Shown here: positions 7,396 through 16,701 of the stretch, in pieces
How positions within the stretch are numbered: position 1 is the first letter of the stretch
Layout: each line of letters starts with the position of its first letter
DNA from: a virus
Direction: 5' to 3' (one strand)
IMG/VR virus record: IMGVR_UViG_3300027759_000063
Coordinates: 1-64,000 of that record
DNA length: 64,000 nt
Notes under the pieces: generated by a model
What the model was told of the DNA's origin: nothing
Database searches by the model: none
The model's input: the letters and a program-made list of their open reading frames with translations, nothing else
Program-made: the position numbers and the translations under genes

Positions 7396-8499
7396 TTATA
7401 AATTTGGTAATTCGTCGTAGTCTAACTGGTCAGACATCACGCCAATAACATAGTTAGTTGATTCGTTCTCCTGCAAGGCAGTTTGTTTCTTGCTGGTGTC
7501 CACATGCTTCATAAACCAAGGAATGGGTGTGCTACGCGGTGCAGGCTCCAAATACTTGACACCAATTTCTTTGAGTGCGCCCACTGCTGTGTAGTCCACA
7601 AAGTCCTTGAGAATGTTGGCATTGAGTCCAATCACAGGACCTTTCTGGAACAAGTAGTCAGCCCAGGTCTTTTCCTCACAAATCACATCCAGGTACAACT
7701 GATATACTTCGGCTTCACATTCGGCCTTGGCAGCGGCAAAGCGGGGATCTTCTTTGACCACTTGATTGATCATCCAAGCAGTCCAATCCCGGTGCAGGAT
7801 TTCATCTTGCAGGATCAGGCTGATGATGTTGCCGTTACCAATAAAGATACGATTCTCAACCATGGCCAGGCTTGTGGCAAAGCTCACCATGAAGCGGAAT
7901 GCTTCTAGTGCGTAACTGGCATTGAGTGCCAGCCAAATTGCCTTGATGTGTGCCTTTTCTGTCACGGACTCTGGATTGTTTTCTTTGTGGCAATTTATTC
8001 TGTGTAGTTCGTCGTAGTACTTGCCCACACTTGATGCCATGTCTACAATTTCTTTGGTGTCGTGAATGGTGTTGAACACATCCTTGGGCACGTTGTAGAT
8101 ATTGCGAATGATGTGACTGTATGAACGGCTATGGATGTTGGTTTCAAAGAAACTCCAGTTATACATCAGTGCTTCCAGTTCAGGAATGCCCACAACAGGA
8201 GTAAACACCTGTGCCGGGCCACGACCTTGCAAACTGTCCAAGGCTGTTTGGCGCAACAAGTTGCTGGTAAAGATGTGCCGCACAGTGTCTGACGCTTCCT
8301 TGAAGTCGTTGGCATCTTTGGTTAGCGATACTTCTTCAGGGATCCAAAAGAAGCCACGTGCCTCTTGCTCAAATTTCACAAGTTTGTTGTACTTGACTTC
8401 TTCAAAGCGTTGGATGGTGACAGGTCCTGCAGGGTCAAGAAACATCTTGCGATGAAGATAATCAGTTTTGGTGGTAAGATTGTATTGTGCTTGGCTCAT
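7396..8499 (-). CDS. nrdB: Ribonucleotide reductase class Ia, beta subunit
   Basis: Houses the diiron-tyrosyl radical cofactor that NrdA uses to make deoxyribonucleotides. The 367-residue ferritin-like protein keeps the metal/radical motifs. These include the E-x2-H-x3-Y pattern in FETNIHSRSYSH (Glu, His and the radical Tyr), EAFRFMVSF and LQDEILHRDW (Glu and His ligands). The C-terminal tail DQLDYDELPNL matches the acidic tail that docks on the alpha subunit. The gene starts by an ATGA overlap with the PRMT-like methyltransferase gene that separates it from nrdA. Confidence 0.95.
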   Translation of the reverse strand: MSQAQYNLTTKTDYLHRKMFLDPAGPVTIQRFEEVKYNKLVKFEQEARGFFWIPEEVSLTKDANDFKEASDTVRHIFTSNLLRQTALDSLQGRGPAQVFTPVVGIPELEALMYNWSFFETNIHSRSYSHIIRNIYNVPKDVFNTIHDTKEIVDMASSVGKYYDELHRINCHKENNPESVTEKAHIKAIWLALNASYALEAFRFMVSFATSLAMVENRIFIGNGNIISLILQDEILHRDWTAWMINQVVKEDPRFAAAKAECEAEVYQLYLDVICEEKTWADYLFQKGPVIGLNANILKDFVDYTAVGALKEIGVKYLEPAPRSTPIPWFMKHVDTSKKQTALQENESTNYVIGVMSDQLDYDELPNL

Positions 8500-9410
8500 G
8501 TTTTTTCCTTTATTTTATATGAGATTTTTCCTGTACGGAAATCATGTTCTACTGTGACTCTACTGTTGGGAGCATTTATCACAGCAGGGTTGGCTGGTGG
8601 TTTCCAATGCCCTGTGTCCAGGTAAAGACAGTTGCTGCCGTGTTGCATGCCGGCTCTGGGCACAATCAACACTGGTTGATCACTTGTGTCAACTTGCAAT
8701 TCATGAACAGGTATATCCACAAAAGCTGCGTTGGCATCAACTGTGTATCTTCCAACACAGGTGCTGTTGGTGATCCAGTCTAGGTAGGTCAGCCCAGGAG
8801 TCAGTTGGTTTACTCCTGTGGGCAACACTGTTTTTGATTTGATACTTTTTTTGTATTTTTTTGACAGCAACAGGTTGATGTATGACACAAACCGAGATTC
8901 AACATCCACACCTGGAGAAAAATAATTTTCTTCATATGATTGCGTCAAACTGCTGGCAACATCTACAGATATTGGGATAGCATGTATTTCTAAAAAATAC
9001 TCACCTGGTAAAAATCGTTGGCCAGGCTGCCTAGGCAAACTGTTGTAAAGGCCTTCGCCCCAGATATTGTCGTCCACAGTTTCTGTGAAAATTACTGGTC
9101 GAGCATGCTCACAAGAGTGATCATAGCGTTGATTGATCAGTGTGATGCGGTCTTGCAGACTGAGTAGTTTGATCATTTCACTACCCAGTTGATAACGATC
9201 CGGATCTGACTCATAGGCCACAATACTACGGGCACCGTGCTTCAAGGCCAGCATACTCAGTAGTCCTGTACCAAATCCAATTTCCACACAGTCTTGGTCT
9301 TGAACTTCGGTCAGTACATGATCGTAGAAATGGTTACGGGCAACATCATTCAGCATGGAGAGATATACCCCATCGTGATTTTTAAAGTCCACGCGATCTA
9401 AAAAGTCCAT
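8496..9410 (-). CDS. Methyltransferase resembling protein arginine methyltransferases
   Basis: A 304-residue class I SAM methyltransferase. After the helical start (DGVYLSMLNDVARNHFYDHV), motif I is CVEIGFGTGLLSMLA (41-55), then ARSIVAYESDPDRYQLG (adenosine-binding acidic residue). The segment around FTETVDDNIWGEGLYNSL sits where PRMTs carry the double-E loop. The C-terminal half is beta-rich, as in the PRMT barrel domain. The substrate could be a protein, which is inference. It sits between nrdA and nrdB, 2 bases after nrdA and overlapping nrdB by ATGA, an unusual place for a methyltransferase. Confidence 0.75.
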   Translation of the reverse strand: MDFLDRVDFKNHDGVYLSMLNDVARNHFYDHVLTEVQDQDCVEIGFGTGLLSMLALKHGARSIVAYESDPDRYQLGSEMIKLLSLQDRITLINQRYDHSCEHARPVIFTETVDDNIWGEGLYNSLPRQPGQRFLPGEYFLEIHAIPISVDVASSLTQSYEENYFSPGVDVESRFVSYINLLLSKKYKKSIKSKTVLPTGVNQLTPGLTYLDWITNSTCVGRYTVDANAAFVDIPVHELQVDTSDQPVLIVPRAGMQHGSNCLYLDTGHWKPPANPAVINAPNSRVTVEHDFRTGKISYKIKEKT

Positions 9411-9412
9411 GA

Positions 9413-11734
9413 TTACAGTTTACAGCTTTCGCAGTCTTCCGCTGCATCAAAGTCTATTGCTTCCAGCGGTGCTGTTTCCTTTTCTGCTCTAGAACCCTGC
9501 TTGTTGATTAGACTGTAATAGAATGTCTTGATGCCCCAGTGATGTGCCTGCATCAAGTTCTTGGCAATCAAGGTGGTGGGCACTTTGCGATCTGGCCAGT
9601 GTGCAGGATTGTAGAATGTGTTGGTTGAAATTGACTGATCAATGTAGGCTGCCAACACAGCGGCTGTTTTCAAATAGCCAATGCAATCTTGTTGTGCCCA
9701 CATCAATTGATATCGGTTCTTGAGTCTGTGATACTCGGGTACGACCTGTGTGAGGCTGCCTGCTTTGGATTCTTTTACACTGATCAAGCTCATGGGCATT
9801 TCAATACCATTGGTTGAGTTGATCACCACACTTGAACTTTCAACCGGTGCCACTGCCATTAGTGTGGCGTTGCGCACACCGTAGGCTCGCATGTTGCCAC
9901 GCAGGGTATTCCAGTCCAGCGCAGGATCAGGTGTGAAGTCTGTGAGTTCATTCACACCTCTGGCACGTAGTTCCCAAGGGAAGATGCCTTGTCCGTAGCG
10001 TGTCTTATCACTGTCTTGGCAACGACCACGTTCCCGGGCCAGTTCTACTGTGGCTTCGGTCAAGTAGTAGGCTTGATGCTCCATCCACGTCTTGACTTCA
10101 GCCAAGGCGTCTCGTTCTCCGTATTTGAGACTGCGTTTGGCGTGCCAGTAGGCAAGGTTGGTGATTCCGATACCCAAGGGCTGGATCTCGTCGTTGGATA
10201 GTTGAGACTGGATGGAGAGAAAGTCTTGATAGTCAAGAATGTTACACAGGCTACGCTGAAGTATACGACAAGCACGGCGCATGTCTTCTGGATTACGGAA
10301 CGCACCCCAGTTGATTGAGCCCAGTGTGCAAAGAGCGATACGACCATCACGGTCATCCAGACGTTTAAAGGGTTTAGTAGGAAGAAGAATTTCACAGCAA
10401 AGGTTACTCTGGTAAATGGTATGATATTCAGGATCAAATGGTCCTTGGCTCATGACATTGTCAATGAACACTAGATAGATACGTCCAGTATCGGTTCGTT
10501 CCTTGAGAATACCACTTTTGAAAACTTCCTCCGCAGCCATCGTTTTCTTACGGAGGCCGGGCGCTTTTTCATATTTGACATAAAGTTCTTCAAAGCGAGC
10601 GGTATCTTGATAAAATGCTTCATAAAGGTCAGGTACTTGGTTAGGATCAAAGAATGTGATGTTTTCTTTGTTCTTGAAACGTCTCCAAAAGAACGCACTC
10701 AGCACAACACCATAGTCCATGTGTCGCACACGAGTTTCTTCTGTGCCTTGATTGTTTTTCAGCACAATGAGATCATCAAACTGCAGGTGCCATATGGGAT
10801 AGAACACAGTGGCCGATGCATTGCGAATACCGCCTTGTGAACACGAGCGCAGGTCACCAAACCATTTCTTCAAGAATGGTATCATGCCTGTGTGCATGAT
10901 CTCACCGCCGCGAATAGGTGATCCCAAGGGACGCAGTCGTCCAATCTCTAAACCAATGCCAGCACGTTTGCTGGCATACTTGGCCATCATCTCACCGCTG
11001 GCAAATATACTATCGAGGTCATCATCGGATCGGATAAGAACACAACTGCTAAATTGCTTAGTAGGAGTACCAAGGCCAGCAAGCACAGGAGTTGCCAAAG
11101 TGAAAAGCCCATCACTTGCGGCAGTGTAATACTCTTTGATATAACGCATGCGAGCTGTGTTAGGTTCTTCTTTATGGAAAACAGTGGCCGCTGCCACCAT
11201 GTATCTAACTTGCGGAGTTTCATATGTTTGTCCTGTTGATCGATTCTTCACTAGGTATTTTTCAATCAGTTGTTCCACTGCGGCATAACTGTAACTTTCG
11301 TCCTTGGCATGATCAATCATGTCTTGCATGCGGTTCCAGTCATCTTCTGAGTACCATTCTAAGAGTTCAGGAGTGTACAGGCCAGTGGCCACGTTGGTCT
11401 TTACAATGTCATACAAGTGAGGAGGATCGTATAAACCGTACACATCTTTGCGTAGCATTGATAAACGTTGTTTACCCGCCACGTACTGATAGTTGGTGTG
11501 CCCCACATCCGGATTTGATTCCACGTCAATCAAGTCCACAATGGCACGTAAGGTAATACCGTCAATCTCTTTGGTGGTAATACCATCATAAAAGTGCAAC
11601 TGTGCCTTGATTTCCACCATGCTCTGACTTACGTCTGCTATGCCTGCGCATACTTTGGCAATTTGAGTTTGCCATTTCTCCAATGCCAGCGGCTCACGAA
11701 GGCCACTGCGCTTTACAACTGTAATGCTTTTCAT
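9413..11734 (-). CDS. nrdA: Ribonucleotide reductase class Ia, alpha subunit
   Basis: Catalytic subunit that reduces ribonucleoside diphosphates in the cytoplasm. At 773 residues it is full length. The N-terminal ATP-cone-like start (TVVKRSGLREPLALEKWQ) is followed by the barrel, with active-site segment SSCVLIRSDDD, the thiyl-radical loop NLCCEILLPT, CTLGSINWG, and the phosphate-binding APVESSSVVINSTNGIEMP. The C-terminal shuttle cysteines DCESCKL are present. It is the first gene of the nrd operon, and its ATG at 11734 follows a GGAAGAG ribosome binding site. No intron or intein is seen. Confidence 0.96.
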   Translation of the reverse strand: MKSITVVKRSGLREPLALEKWQTQIAKVCAGIADVSQSMVEIKAQLHFYDGITTKEIDGITLRAIVDLIDVESNPDVGHTNYQYVAGKQRLSMLRKDVYGLYDPPHLYDIVKTNVATGLYTPELLEWYSEDDWNRMQDMIDHAKDESYSYAAVEQLIEKYLVKNRSTGQTYETPQVRYMVAAATVFHKEEPNTARMRYIKEYYTAASDGLFTLATPVLAGLGTPTKQFSSCVLIRSDDDLDSIFASGEMMAKYASKRAGIGLEIGRLRPLGSPIRGGEIMHTGMIPFLKKWFGDLRSCSQGGIRNASATVFYPIWHLQFDDLIVLKNNQGTEETRVRHMDYGVVLSAFFWRRFKNKENITFFDPNQVPDLYEAFYQDTARFEELYVKYEKAPGLRKKTMAAEEVFKSGILKERTDTGRIYLVFIDNVMSQGPFDPEYHTIYQSNLCCEILLPTKPFKRLDDRDGRIALCTLGSINWGAFRNPEDMRRACRILQRSLCNILDYQDFLSIQSQLSNDEIQPLGIGITNLAYWHAKRSLKYGERDALAEVKTWMEHQAYYLTEATVELARERGRCQDSDKTRYGQGIFPWELRARGVNELTDFTPDPALDWNTLRGNMRAYGVRNATLMAVAPVESSSVVINSTNGIEMPMSLISVKESKAGSLTQVVPEYHRLKNRYQLMWAQQDCIGYLKTAAVLAAYIDQSISTNTFYNPAHWPDRKVPTTLIAKNLMQAHHWGIKTFYYSLINKQGSRAEKETAPLEAIDFDAAEDCESCKL

Positions 11735-11740
11735 CTCTTC

Positions 11741-12166
11741 CTAACGAATTTTTTGTTTTATTTCTTCTTGATTGACACGCCGTCTGGGTTTTGACTTCTC
11801 CAGGCTGATATTTAACACTTGATCTGGGTCCCAATTCAATATATATTTCTCATGGTCAACTAGGACTAAATTGTCCCCCAAATACTCAATCATGCAGACA
11901 TCCTGCAGATCTTCACGATCCAACATTGCTATAGTATACAGGATTCCCAGCCCTCGCGCAAGTGGACAATACATGTTGTCACTCAATAACTGCCAAGGAT
12001 CCGGCCAGTCTGCCTGATCATCCCAGTGCAAATGGTAAGCGCACCAGGGTGCCCGAAACCACCAGCGATTGATGGTGGACACTGTGGCGTCCACTGTGGT
12101 GGTTTGACATTGTTGTCTCAGCTGATTCCAAGACTCTAGCCTTTCGGCAAAACTAACAGGCCACAT
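11741..12166 (-). CDS. Conserved hypothetical protein, 141 aa
   Basis: A Trp-rich soluble protein (MWPVSFAERLESWNQL, RWWFRAPWCAYHLHWDD, WPDPWQLL) with a central EDLQDVCMIEYLGDNLVLVD region and a basic C-terminal tail (KPRRRVNQEEIKQKIR). No membrane segment or catalytic motif that I know. It lies 6 bases upstream of nrdA and 9 bases after the tail spike gene, transcribed in the same direction, so it may be co-transcribed with either. Function unknown. Confidence 0.65.
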   Translation of the reverse strand: MWPVSFAERLESWNQLRQQCQTTTVDATVSTINRWWFRAPWCAYHLHWDDQADWPDPWQLLSDNMYCPLARGLGILYTIAMLDREDLQDVCMIEYLGDNLVLVDHEKYILNWDPDQVLNISLEKSKPRRRVNQEEIKQKIR

Positions 12167-12175
12167 AAGATGCGA

Positions 12176-13927
12176 TTAAGAGCTTGGTCCTAGGTAGGTA
12201 ATACTGTAGTAAATCAAACCAGATGGTCTAGTGCTGCTTGAGGTATATGTGACTGTGATTGTTGTGCCCACATCAGTCACAGCCAAACTAACGTCTGGGT
12301 CTGAATTTTGCACAAAGTCATCGCTGTAGCTCAATCCATCTCCTGCTGAATCGTCAGCATCATTGACCACTGTGAGTGTACCAGTTCTCACTGATGTTTC
12401 TCTCACAATTGTGTAATCCATTCTGAATGCTTTGATGTACACTGAGCTTTGATTGAACAATGTTGCACCACTGGCTCCCACATCCAGCGTGGCCTGAACA
12501 CCAGTGTTTCTAACATAGCTTCCCAGTTGCGATCTTACTGCACTGTCAACACCAATACTGGCAGGAATAGTTGAAGTGACCGAATTGTATAATTTTATTC
12601 TAGGATACACCACAGACTGAGTGGTACTGCGCTGAAACATGTCACCGACGCTGATATTGTTGTCTGCATCAATACTGATAATTGCACTGGCAGGGATACT
12701 CACACCATTGAAGTGATTGCCTACGTCATAAAAAATATTATATCCTGTGGCATTCAAACTCACATTGTTGATCACAACACCTTCCACATACACAGTGTCA
12801 AATTCATTGTGTAATACTTTGAATCCAGTGGCTCCACCATTGACAGGACTGGTACCACCTAGTACTACGCCTTGATACAATGTGTCAAATCTACTGTTGC
12901 TGATCACTGCACCTTTGATCTGTTGATCAGTGTTGGTGCCGTATGTGAACCCAGAAAATCTACAGTTGGTCCAATTGATTTGAGTACATGGCAAACTGGT
13001 GGTGCTGGCCCAGCGAATGGCCGCAATATCATCCGCCGCAGTAGTAAGATCACCGGTGTCAAGTGGACCCAGTAAATCCATGCTGTCAAAGTCACAATGA
13101 GTGGCATTTTCAATCAGTACAGCATTGATCATCTGATCAGAACTGATACCTATACCACTCATTTGAATATTTGTGGGTGCTGTGGCACCATTGGTGCCAA
13201 TGTTTACTCCAGTTTGTTGCAGACTATCTGCTGTTCTTACCACATAACTGGGCAACGATTCAGCAACCCAGTAACTGGCATTGGTAATTGCAATACCAGT
13301 AGCTGGCACAATGGCCAGACTACGATAGTAAGTGCTGGTACTGGTATAATACACCAATACACCTTGTGCATAACCAGTGTTGGCTGCCCAATTTTGTACT
13401 GAAAAATTGATAATTGAACTGTTGGCTCCTTCGCCATACAGCCTAGCCCAGGTGGGAACAAGAATGGTATCAGTTACTATGTATTTGCCAGCTGGAAAAA
13501 ACAAACTGCGTCTAATTTGTGTGTTGGTTTGTACACAGTACAATTGAAACAATGCACGATTGATAGCATCTGTGTCATCGGTTACCCCATCACCAACAGC
13601 GCCAAAGTCTGTGACCACTGCGTAGCTGTCTAGTCTGCTTTGAATACTCTGTGTGACTGGTGTGCCTGATGTGGCACCAGTTTGCACGGTGTATCCAGCA
13701 GCATCTCCTCGGTAGGTGTATTGCCCGGCAAAACTCAAAATGTCTGAGAATTCTGTGAGCACTTCGGTGTTGCCCACAACCGGGGCACCGTCGGCCAGTT
13801 CGCCATTGCCAATGAACAGTCTACGTTCATCTATGGCCCAGCCCAATTCAGCGCCAGCCAAGGGCTGGGGCAGGTCTTCTAATAGGCCCTTGCGGGAGGT
13901 GATTCTTGAAACTTGTACAATTGCCAC
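12176..13927 (-). CDS. Tail spike with pectate-lyase-like beta-helix
   Basis: A host-recognition protein likely to bind or cut surface polysaccharide. Of its 583 residues, the N-terminus (SRITSRKGLLEDLPQPLAGA, then FIGNGELADG) resembles the virion-attachment domain seen in phage receptor-binding proteins (Mtd-N like). VTDFGAVGDGVTDDTDAIN (about residues 107-125) is the classic entry into a pectate_lyase_3 beta-helix, and the rest is repetitive Asn/Gly/Ser-rich beta structure. Start is GTG at 13927, preceded by AAGGAA at 8 bases. A late promoter core lies 24 bases upstream (13951..13958), inside the end of the nuclease gene. Confidence 0.85.
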   Translation of the reverse strand: MAIVQVSRITSRKGLLEDLPQPLAGAELGWAIDERRLFIGNGELADGAPVVGNTEVLTEFSDILSFAGQYTYRGDAAGYTVQTGATSGTPVTQSIQSRLDSYAVVTDFGAVGDGVTDDTDAINRALFQLYCVQTNTQIRRSLFFPAGKYIVTDTILVPTWARLYGEGANSSIINFSVQNWAANTGYAQGVLVYYTSTSTYYRSLAIVPATGIAITNASYWVAESLPSYVVRTADSLQQTGVNIGTNGATAPTNIQMSGIGISSDQMINAVLIENATHCDFDSMDLLGPLDTGDLTTAADDIAAIRWASTTSLPCTQINWTNCRFSGFTYGTNTDQQIKGAVISNSRFDTLYQGVVLGGTSPVNGGATGFKVLHNEFDTVYVEGVVINNVSLNATGYNIFYDVGNHFNGVSIPASAIISIDADNNISVGDMFQRSTTQSVVYPRIKLYNSVTSTIPASIGVDSAVRSQLGSYVRNTGVQATLDVGASGATLFNQSSVYIKAFRMDYTIVRETSVRTGTLTVVNDADDSAGDGLSYSDDFVQNSDPDVSLAVTDVGTTITVTYTSSSTRPSGLIYYSITYLGPSS

Positions 13928-13946
13928 AGTGTGATTCCTTGAGGTA

Positions 13947-14663
13947 TCACATATTTAGCAAGTAATACTGTTCGACCTTTTTCCACCACAAGTCACGATA
14001 CCGATCAAACTCTTGCCCTTCCAGTACAAATTCCTGGTACTCAGGTGGAGAAATCATGTTCATTTGTTCGTCTAGGGTGGGTTTGACACACATCAAAACC
14101 ACGCCTTTTCGGATGTTTGTGCCATGCAGTTCGTTGTGTGCTTCGGCATAGGCGCATAGCTGCACAAAGTAATCATCAATCCACTCGCGCTTTTTGGGCT
14201 TGTTGGTCTGCTTGTAATCTAATATAGCTTCTTCGTTTAAATGTATGCCCGCGCCATCTGTTGTGCCTGCGTACACCTTGGGGAAATACAGAGGAACTTC
14301 TATACCCCAAAACTCTGAAACATTCTTCAATCCGTGTTCCACAACTTTTTGCGCCATAGCATGACTGGCCCAGGAAAACGGATTTGTGCCCCGATCTTTT
14401 ATTGCACCGTCTCGAACATACTGTTCAAGATATGTGTGCATGCGTGTGCCACGATTGGCAGCTTCTGTTGTGATTTGTTGTGCCTGTTCATGTCCTACTC
14501 TATTACGCCAGTTCTGCAGAGCTTTCTTACTTTCTTCACTTTTGGTGGCATCAAGTATTGTGGTCACTGACGGTAATCGGTTGCCATCTGGTGTGGCATA
14601 CAGTCTGCGGCCGTTGACGTTTTCCCGTGGTATGGCTTGATAGTTAAATTTTGGATTGTACAA
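13947..14663 (-). CDS. RecB/Cas4-like PD-(D/E)XK nuclease
   Basis: A 238-residue exonuclease-like protein. PSVTTILDATKSEESKKALQ and RGTRMHTYLE (H76) are followed by the acidic motif TTDGAG (D136), the signature ILDYKQTNK (D149, K151) and a QLCAYA segment (about 169-174), which equals the RecB-family Q-x3-Y motif. Together these make the catalytic core of PD-(D/E)XK nucleases of the RecB/Cas4 type, so metal-dependent DNA cleavage is expected. The start is a TTG at 14663, two bases after the iscA stop, as no nearby ATG exists. The role in DNA processing or recombination is inferred. Confidence 0.8.
   Translation of the reverse strand: MYNPKFNYQAIPRENVNGRRLYATPDGNRLPSVTTILDATKSEESKKALQNWRNRVGHEQAQQITTEAANRGTRMHTYLEQYVRDGAIKDRGTNPFSWASHAMAQKVVEHGLKNVSEFWGIEVPLYFPKVYAGTTDGAGIHLNEEAILDYKQTNKPKKREWIDDYFVQLCAYAEAHNELHGTNIRKGVVLMCVKPTLDEQMNMISPPEYQEFVLEGQEFDRYRDLWWKKVEQYYLLNM
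13951..13958 (-). promoter_or_regulatory. T4-type late promoter core for the tail spike
   Basis: CTAAATAT on the minus strand matches the T4-like late consensus core nTAAATA recognised by the phage gp55 sigma factor. It lies 24 bases before the GTG start of the tail spike, within the last codons of the nuclease gene, giving a short leader with an AAGGAA ribosome binding site. Confidence 0.6.
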
Positions 14664-14665
14664 TG

Positions 14666-14989
14666 TTAAACTCTAAAACTTTCTCCACAACCGCAGCGGT
14701 CGCGTTCGTTGGGGTTGCTGAACTCAAAGCCTTCGTTGAGGCCTTGACGCACATAATCTACTTGTGTGCCACGCAAGTAGACATCATGTTTTTTGTCAAC
14801 TATAACACAAAAATTTGGTTGAGCATAGTTTATGGTACTGTCATCAGCACAGTATTCTTTCACGTATTCTAACACATAAGCCAGCCCTGAGCAACCGGTA
14901 GTTTTTACACCCAGTCGTATGCCGGCATAGCCTTTGGTTGTTACCAATTTTTGTATTTTAGATTGTGCTTGATCAGTTATGGTTATCAT
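14666..14989 (-). CDS. iscA: A-type Fe-S carrier protein IscA/HesB
   Basis: Delivers Fe-S clusters to target apoproteins. The 107-residue protein has the complete A-type signature: TTGCSGLAYVLEY with C33, and near the C-terminus DRCGCGESF with C99 and C101. These are the three cysteines that bind iron or the cluster. It is the third gene of the iscU - radical SAM - iscA operon. A late promoter core (14994..15001) lies exactly 5 bases before its ATG, which predicts a leaderless late mRNA. IscA/HesB genes are known from cyanophages; its pairing with IscU here is the notable point. Confidence 0.92.
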   Translation of the reverse strand: MITITDQAQSKIQKLVTTKGYAGIRLGVKTTGCSGLAYVLEYVKEYCADDSTINYAQPNFCVIVDKKHDVYLRGTQVDYVRQGLNEGFEFSNPNERDRCGCGESFRV

Positions 14990-14993
14990 GTTA

Positions 14994-15001
14994 GTATTTA
15001 C
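14994..15001 (-). promoter_or_regulatory. Late promoter core in front of iscA (leaderless geometry)
   Basis: GTAAATAC on the minus strand overlaps the stop codon of the radical SAM gene and leaves exactly five bases (CTAAC) before the iscA ATG. In T4 late promoters transcription starts about six bases after the TAAATA core, so the mRNA would begin on the initiator codon. No ribosome binding site fits in this gap. Confidence 0.6.
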
Positions 15002-16698
15002 TAGTCAATCTCACTGCATAATTCACTTATGATTTGACTGATATTGGGCTGCAATCTTAAATGAGCAAGTTTTCTTGATGTGTCTTTTGACAAGAATTTT
15101 GTAATGTATAAAATAAAATTTTTGTCTTTGGCCAATGTGATTCCATATGATATGGGCTCGCATGACAACACAACCGGCTGGTCAGAAAAATCTTTTGTGA
15201 AATAGAATTTTTGTTCGGTAGACCAGTTGATATAAAGATTATTGCATAAACTATGATACTGGTGGCTGGTCAAAAAGTCATCAATTATTGGCTCAATCTC
15301 TATGTGCGACCCGGCTTGTTGTGTCAGCACAAATTTTATCACACTTAGTGCATTGTAGACTCCTGACAGCACTGTCATTTCTACCAGCTGTTTTTGATCA
15401 AAAGACACACACTTTTTAGGAATCTCGCTGGTGTAAAAATCAAAACCAGGATCAATACGTGTGGATTTTACATATTCAAATTGAAATCGGCGTTGATACT
15501 CAGGGTCGTACATGGCAGGACTGGCCGGCAATGGTTCATTCAAAAACACAATGGGCAATATGTTTGCCTCAGTTATCTGACGCAGTGTTTGCCGCCAGGT
15601 CAAGGGAGTTTGTCCAGGTAATCCGTAGATCAATTGTGCTTTTACAATCAACTGAGGATGTTTGGTCACCAGTTCACGGGCCATGGCAGCATGAGTTTCC
15701 CAACCAACATCTGGACGATCAATGTTTTTTAATATTTCTTCATTGGTGTCTTGTATGGAAAAATTTAATGTTTTTTGTACCAGGCCGCTTTCGGCCATGA
15801 TGTTGAAAATTTTTAAATTTACATCTTTGCGTAGTTTGCTGTAGTTGCCGCTGATTTTGAATCCAGCATTTTGTTGCAGATTTTTTTGTGCAAAATACTC
15901 TATCATGGCAACATCTTCGTCGTACTGCCCAACGTTGGCATCTGACAGGTAAATTTGTTTGATTCCTAATTCGTAAAACAAATCAATTTCTTCCTGGTAG
16001 GTATTTTTTCGTCGCGATATTTTATTTCCTAGCCCGCTGTTCCAATCACAAAAGGTACACGAATAAGGGCAACCTCTTGTCAAGGTGTACGGCAGATATA
16101 AAACACCGTTGCGTTCCAGCAGAGTGCGAGTCATTTCAGCAAACAGTTTTCTATTGTGCGTAAATGGACTTGTACTGATCATTTTTACAAACTTGTAATC
16201 TGCTGTGATTGTTTGCCCAGTGTTGGAATTTACCCATCCACAGTTGCTAGTGTTAAATGCTATCAACGGAGTTTTACCAACCAGACTTTTGATTATGTCT
16301 GCAAATGCCTGTTCGCCTGCGCCGTAAACTGCATAATCAATATATGGATTTTTTTCAAAAAATGCTGGGTCAAGGTTGATGTTGATACTGGGCCCACCGG
16401 CAATGATCTTGACACGTGCGGATAACTGTGGTTTGATTTTGCTCAGTTGATCGGTCAAGTAGTCATGATTCCACATGTAATGACTGGTACAAAGCACATC
16501 AGGTTTATGCTGTTCCACATAGTCCAGTAACTCTTTATTGGTCAATGTTTGTTGAATAGGAACCAACCATTCCAATTGATCAGCAATCTCTGGGTAGGTT
16601 ACATCAACATAAGTTTTCAAATGTAACACCGCTGGATACAGCCAAGATTTTGTTCCACCAGCATGATACAGCAGTATACGAAATCGTTGACCCGTCAT
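15001..16698 (-). CDS. B12-binding-type radical SAM enzyme
   Basis: A 565-residue radical SAM enzyme of the two-domain type. The N-terminal about 150 residues form a Rossmann domain like cobalamin-binding domains (VLCTSHYMW, KIIAGGPSIN, DYAVYGAGEQAF), though the cobalamin DxHxxG motif is not evident. The radical SAM cluster motif is TRGCPYSCTFCDW (C210, C214, C217), with KIYLSD-like and SGNYSKLRKD strands of the TIM barrel after it. Substrate unknown. It is flanked by iscU (4 bases upstream) and iscA (overlapping late promoter), which could build or repair its [4Fe-4S] cluster (inference). Confidence 0.85.
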   Translation of the reverse strand: MTGQRFRILLYHAGGTKSWLYPAVLHLKTYVDVTYPEIADQLEWLVPIQQTLTNKELLDYVEQHKPDVLCTSHYMWNHDYLTDQLSKIKPQLSARVKIIAGGPSININLDPAFFEKNPYIDYAVYGAGEQAFADIIKSLVGKTPLIAFNTSNCGWVNSNTGQTITADYKFVKMISTSPFTHNRKLFAEMTRTLLERNGVLYLPYTLTRGCPYSCTFCDWNSGLGNKISRRKNTYQEEIDLFYELGIKQIYLSDANVGQYDEDVAMIEYFAQKNLQQNAGFKISGNYSKLRKDVNLKIFNIMAESGLVQKTLNFSIQDTNEEILKNIDRPDVGWETHAAMARELVTKHPQLIVKAQLIYGLPGQTPLTWRQTLRQITEANILPIVFLNEPLPASPAMYDPEYQRRFQFEYVKSTRIDPGFDFYTSEIPKKCVSFDQKQLVEMTVLSGVYNALSVIKFVLTQQAGSHIEIEPIIDDFLTSHQYHSLCNNLYINWSTEQKFYFTKDFSDQPVVLSCEPISYGITLAKDKNFILYITKFLSKDTSRKLAHLRLQPNISQIISELCSEID

Positions 16699-16701
16699 GA
16701 A

